A stretch of 64,000 bases of DNA from Desulfofustis limnaeus (GTDB lineage: Bacteria > Desulfobacterota > Desulfobulbia > Desulfobulbales > Desulfocapsaceae), in assembly GCF_023169885.1 (NCBI RefSeq), contig NZ_AP025516.1, forward strand, positions 3,079,501 to 3,143,500. Reading direction: 5' to 3'. Of this stretch, positions 63,588 through 64,000 are shown piece by piece. The notes beneath the pieces are model-generated. The model saw only the letters and a list, made by a program, of their open reading frames with translations. It ran no database searches and was not told where the DNA came from. The position numbers were made by a program, and so were the translations under genes. Numbering within the stretch: position 1 is the first letter of the stretch; each line of letters begins with the position of its first letter.

Positions 63588-64000
63588 ATGCCAGAATCAT
63601 CCCGTCCAGACGCAAGCCGCCACTCATTCTATCAGGGTAAACATATCCTCGTCACTGGAGCCTCCGGCGGTCTCGGTTCGGCGCTCATGCGCCGGCTCGT
63701 TGAACCGGCGGCCGTGCTCGTCCTGCACGCCCGCCTGGAGCAGCATCTCGAGACAGTAGTGTCGTCTCTGCCGCACCGCGATAAAATTATTCCCCTGGCC
63801 GCCGACCTCTCCGTGCCCGGAGAGGCGGCAGCGCTTGCCAAACGGGCACTGGCCGCCGCCGGGCGCATCGACCTGCTGGTCAACAATGCCGGCATCGGCT
63901 ACTTCGCCCTGATGGAAGAGACCGAGGAAGAGAGGATCCGCCATCTCTTCGAGGTCAATACGTTCTCACCCCTGATGCTGATCCAGGAATTGCTCCCGTC
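63588..64000 (+). CDS. SDR family oxidoreductase (3' partial)
   Basis: First 137 residues of a short-chain dehydrogenase, cut by the window edge. The NAD(P)-binding HILVTGASGGLGSALMRRL, LAADLSVPGEA and the NNAG motif in LLVNNAGIGYFALM are clear. The catalytic Tyr-Lys lies outside the window. The ATG at 63588 is the most plausible start but has a weak ribosome-binding site; the spacing of 30 nt to the upstream TPM gene suggests it may be co-transcribed. Confidence 0.85.
   Translation, partial: MPESSRPDASRHSFYQGKHILVTGASGGLGSALMRRLVEPAAVLVLHARLEQHLETVVSSLPHRDKIIPLAADLSVPGEAAALAKRALAAAGRIDLLVNNAGIGYFALMEETEEERIRHLFEVNTFSPLMLIQELLP

Overview
The window looks like chromosome of a GC-rich Desulfobacterota (former Deltaproteobacteria) bacterium, probably of the Desulfobulbales type. 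This is an inference from gene content and protein character: a YedE/DUF3343 selenium cluster, two short type I glutamine synthetases, a KamA-family radical SAM enzyme, a cysteine synthase/cysteinyl-tRNA synthetase fusion, and the CxxC-tailed sensor protein. No rRNA or other marker is present to fix the genus.

Layout. 1-3257: pst-type phosphate ABC operon, cut at the left edge. 3291-6034 (minus): selenium-associated operon yedE, tusA-like, DUF3343 and a YjeF/ribokinase-like protein. 6415-10394: short metabolic genes, including a RelE-like ORF, a HAD protein, dimethylargininase, two thioesterases and a cobalamin adenosyltransferase. 10508-15586 (minus): a glutamine synthetase paralogue, glnHPQ-like transporter genes and a KamA-family aminomutase. 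15870-18804: decay zone with a broken plsC, a sensor gene and an IS21 remnant.

19154-40409: a 21.3-kb genomic island inserted in the 3' end of tRNA-Arg(UCU), bounded by 46-bp direct repeats. It carries a P4-type integrase at the end away from the intact tRNA, an IS5-family and an IS1595-family insertion (both with target duplications), and decayed nuclease and IS3 genes. It also carries a KAP P-loop NTPase with an EF-hand-like loop, a cpYpsA (SLOG) protein, and a tightly overlapping three-gene operon: UvrD helicase/RecB-type nuclease, beta-class adenine methyltransferase and type III-like restriction helicase-nuclease. Small excisionase-like and hypothetical genes fill the right end. The AT-rich middle differs strongly from the host genes.

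40568-49364 (minus): the CysK-CysRS fusion, a DUF721 gene, then the nitrogen-control cluster amtB, glnB, glnD, glnA. 49648-64000: mtnA, PilZ proteins, mannose and rhamnose nucleotide-sugar genes (manC, manB, rfbA, rfbD), UPF0280, CvpA, a phosphopantetheinyl transferase, fpg, enolase, a LemA/TPM-domain trio and the start of an SDR gene.

A ~142-bp miniature inverted-repeat element occurs three times (7000, 21189, 60997). Its ends and one subterminal arm match the IS5-family element at 21336-22669, and one copy supplies the stop codon of enolase. The best candidates for an undescribed system are the UvrD/RecB-Mod-Res operon and the CysK-CysRS fusion, whose HIGH and KMSKS motifs are lost while its zinc site is kept.
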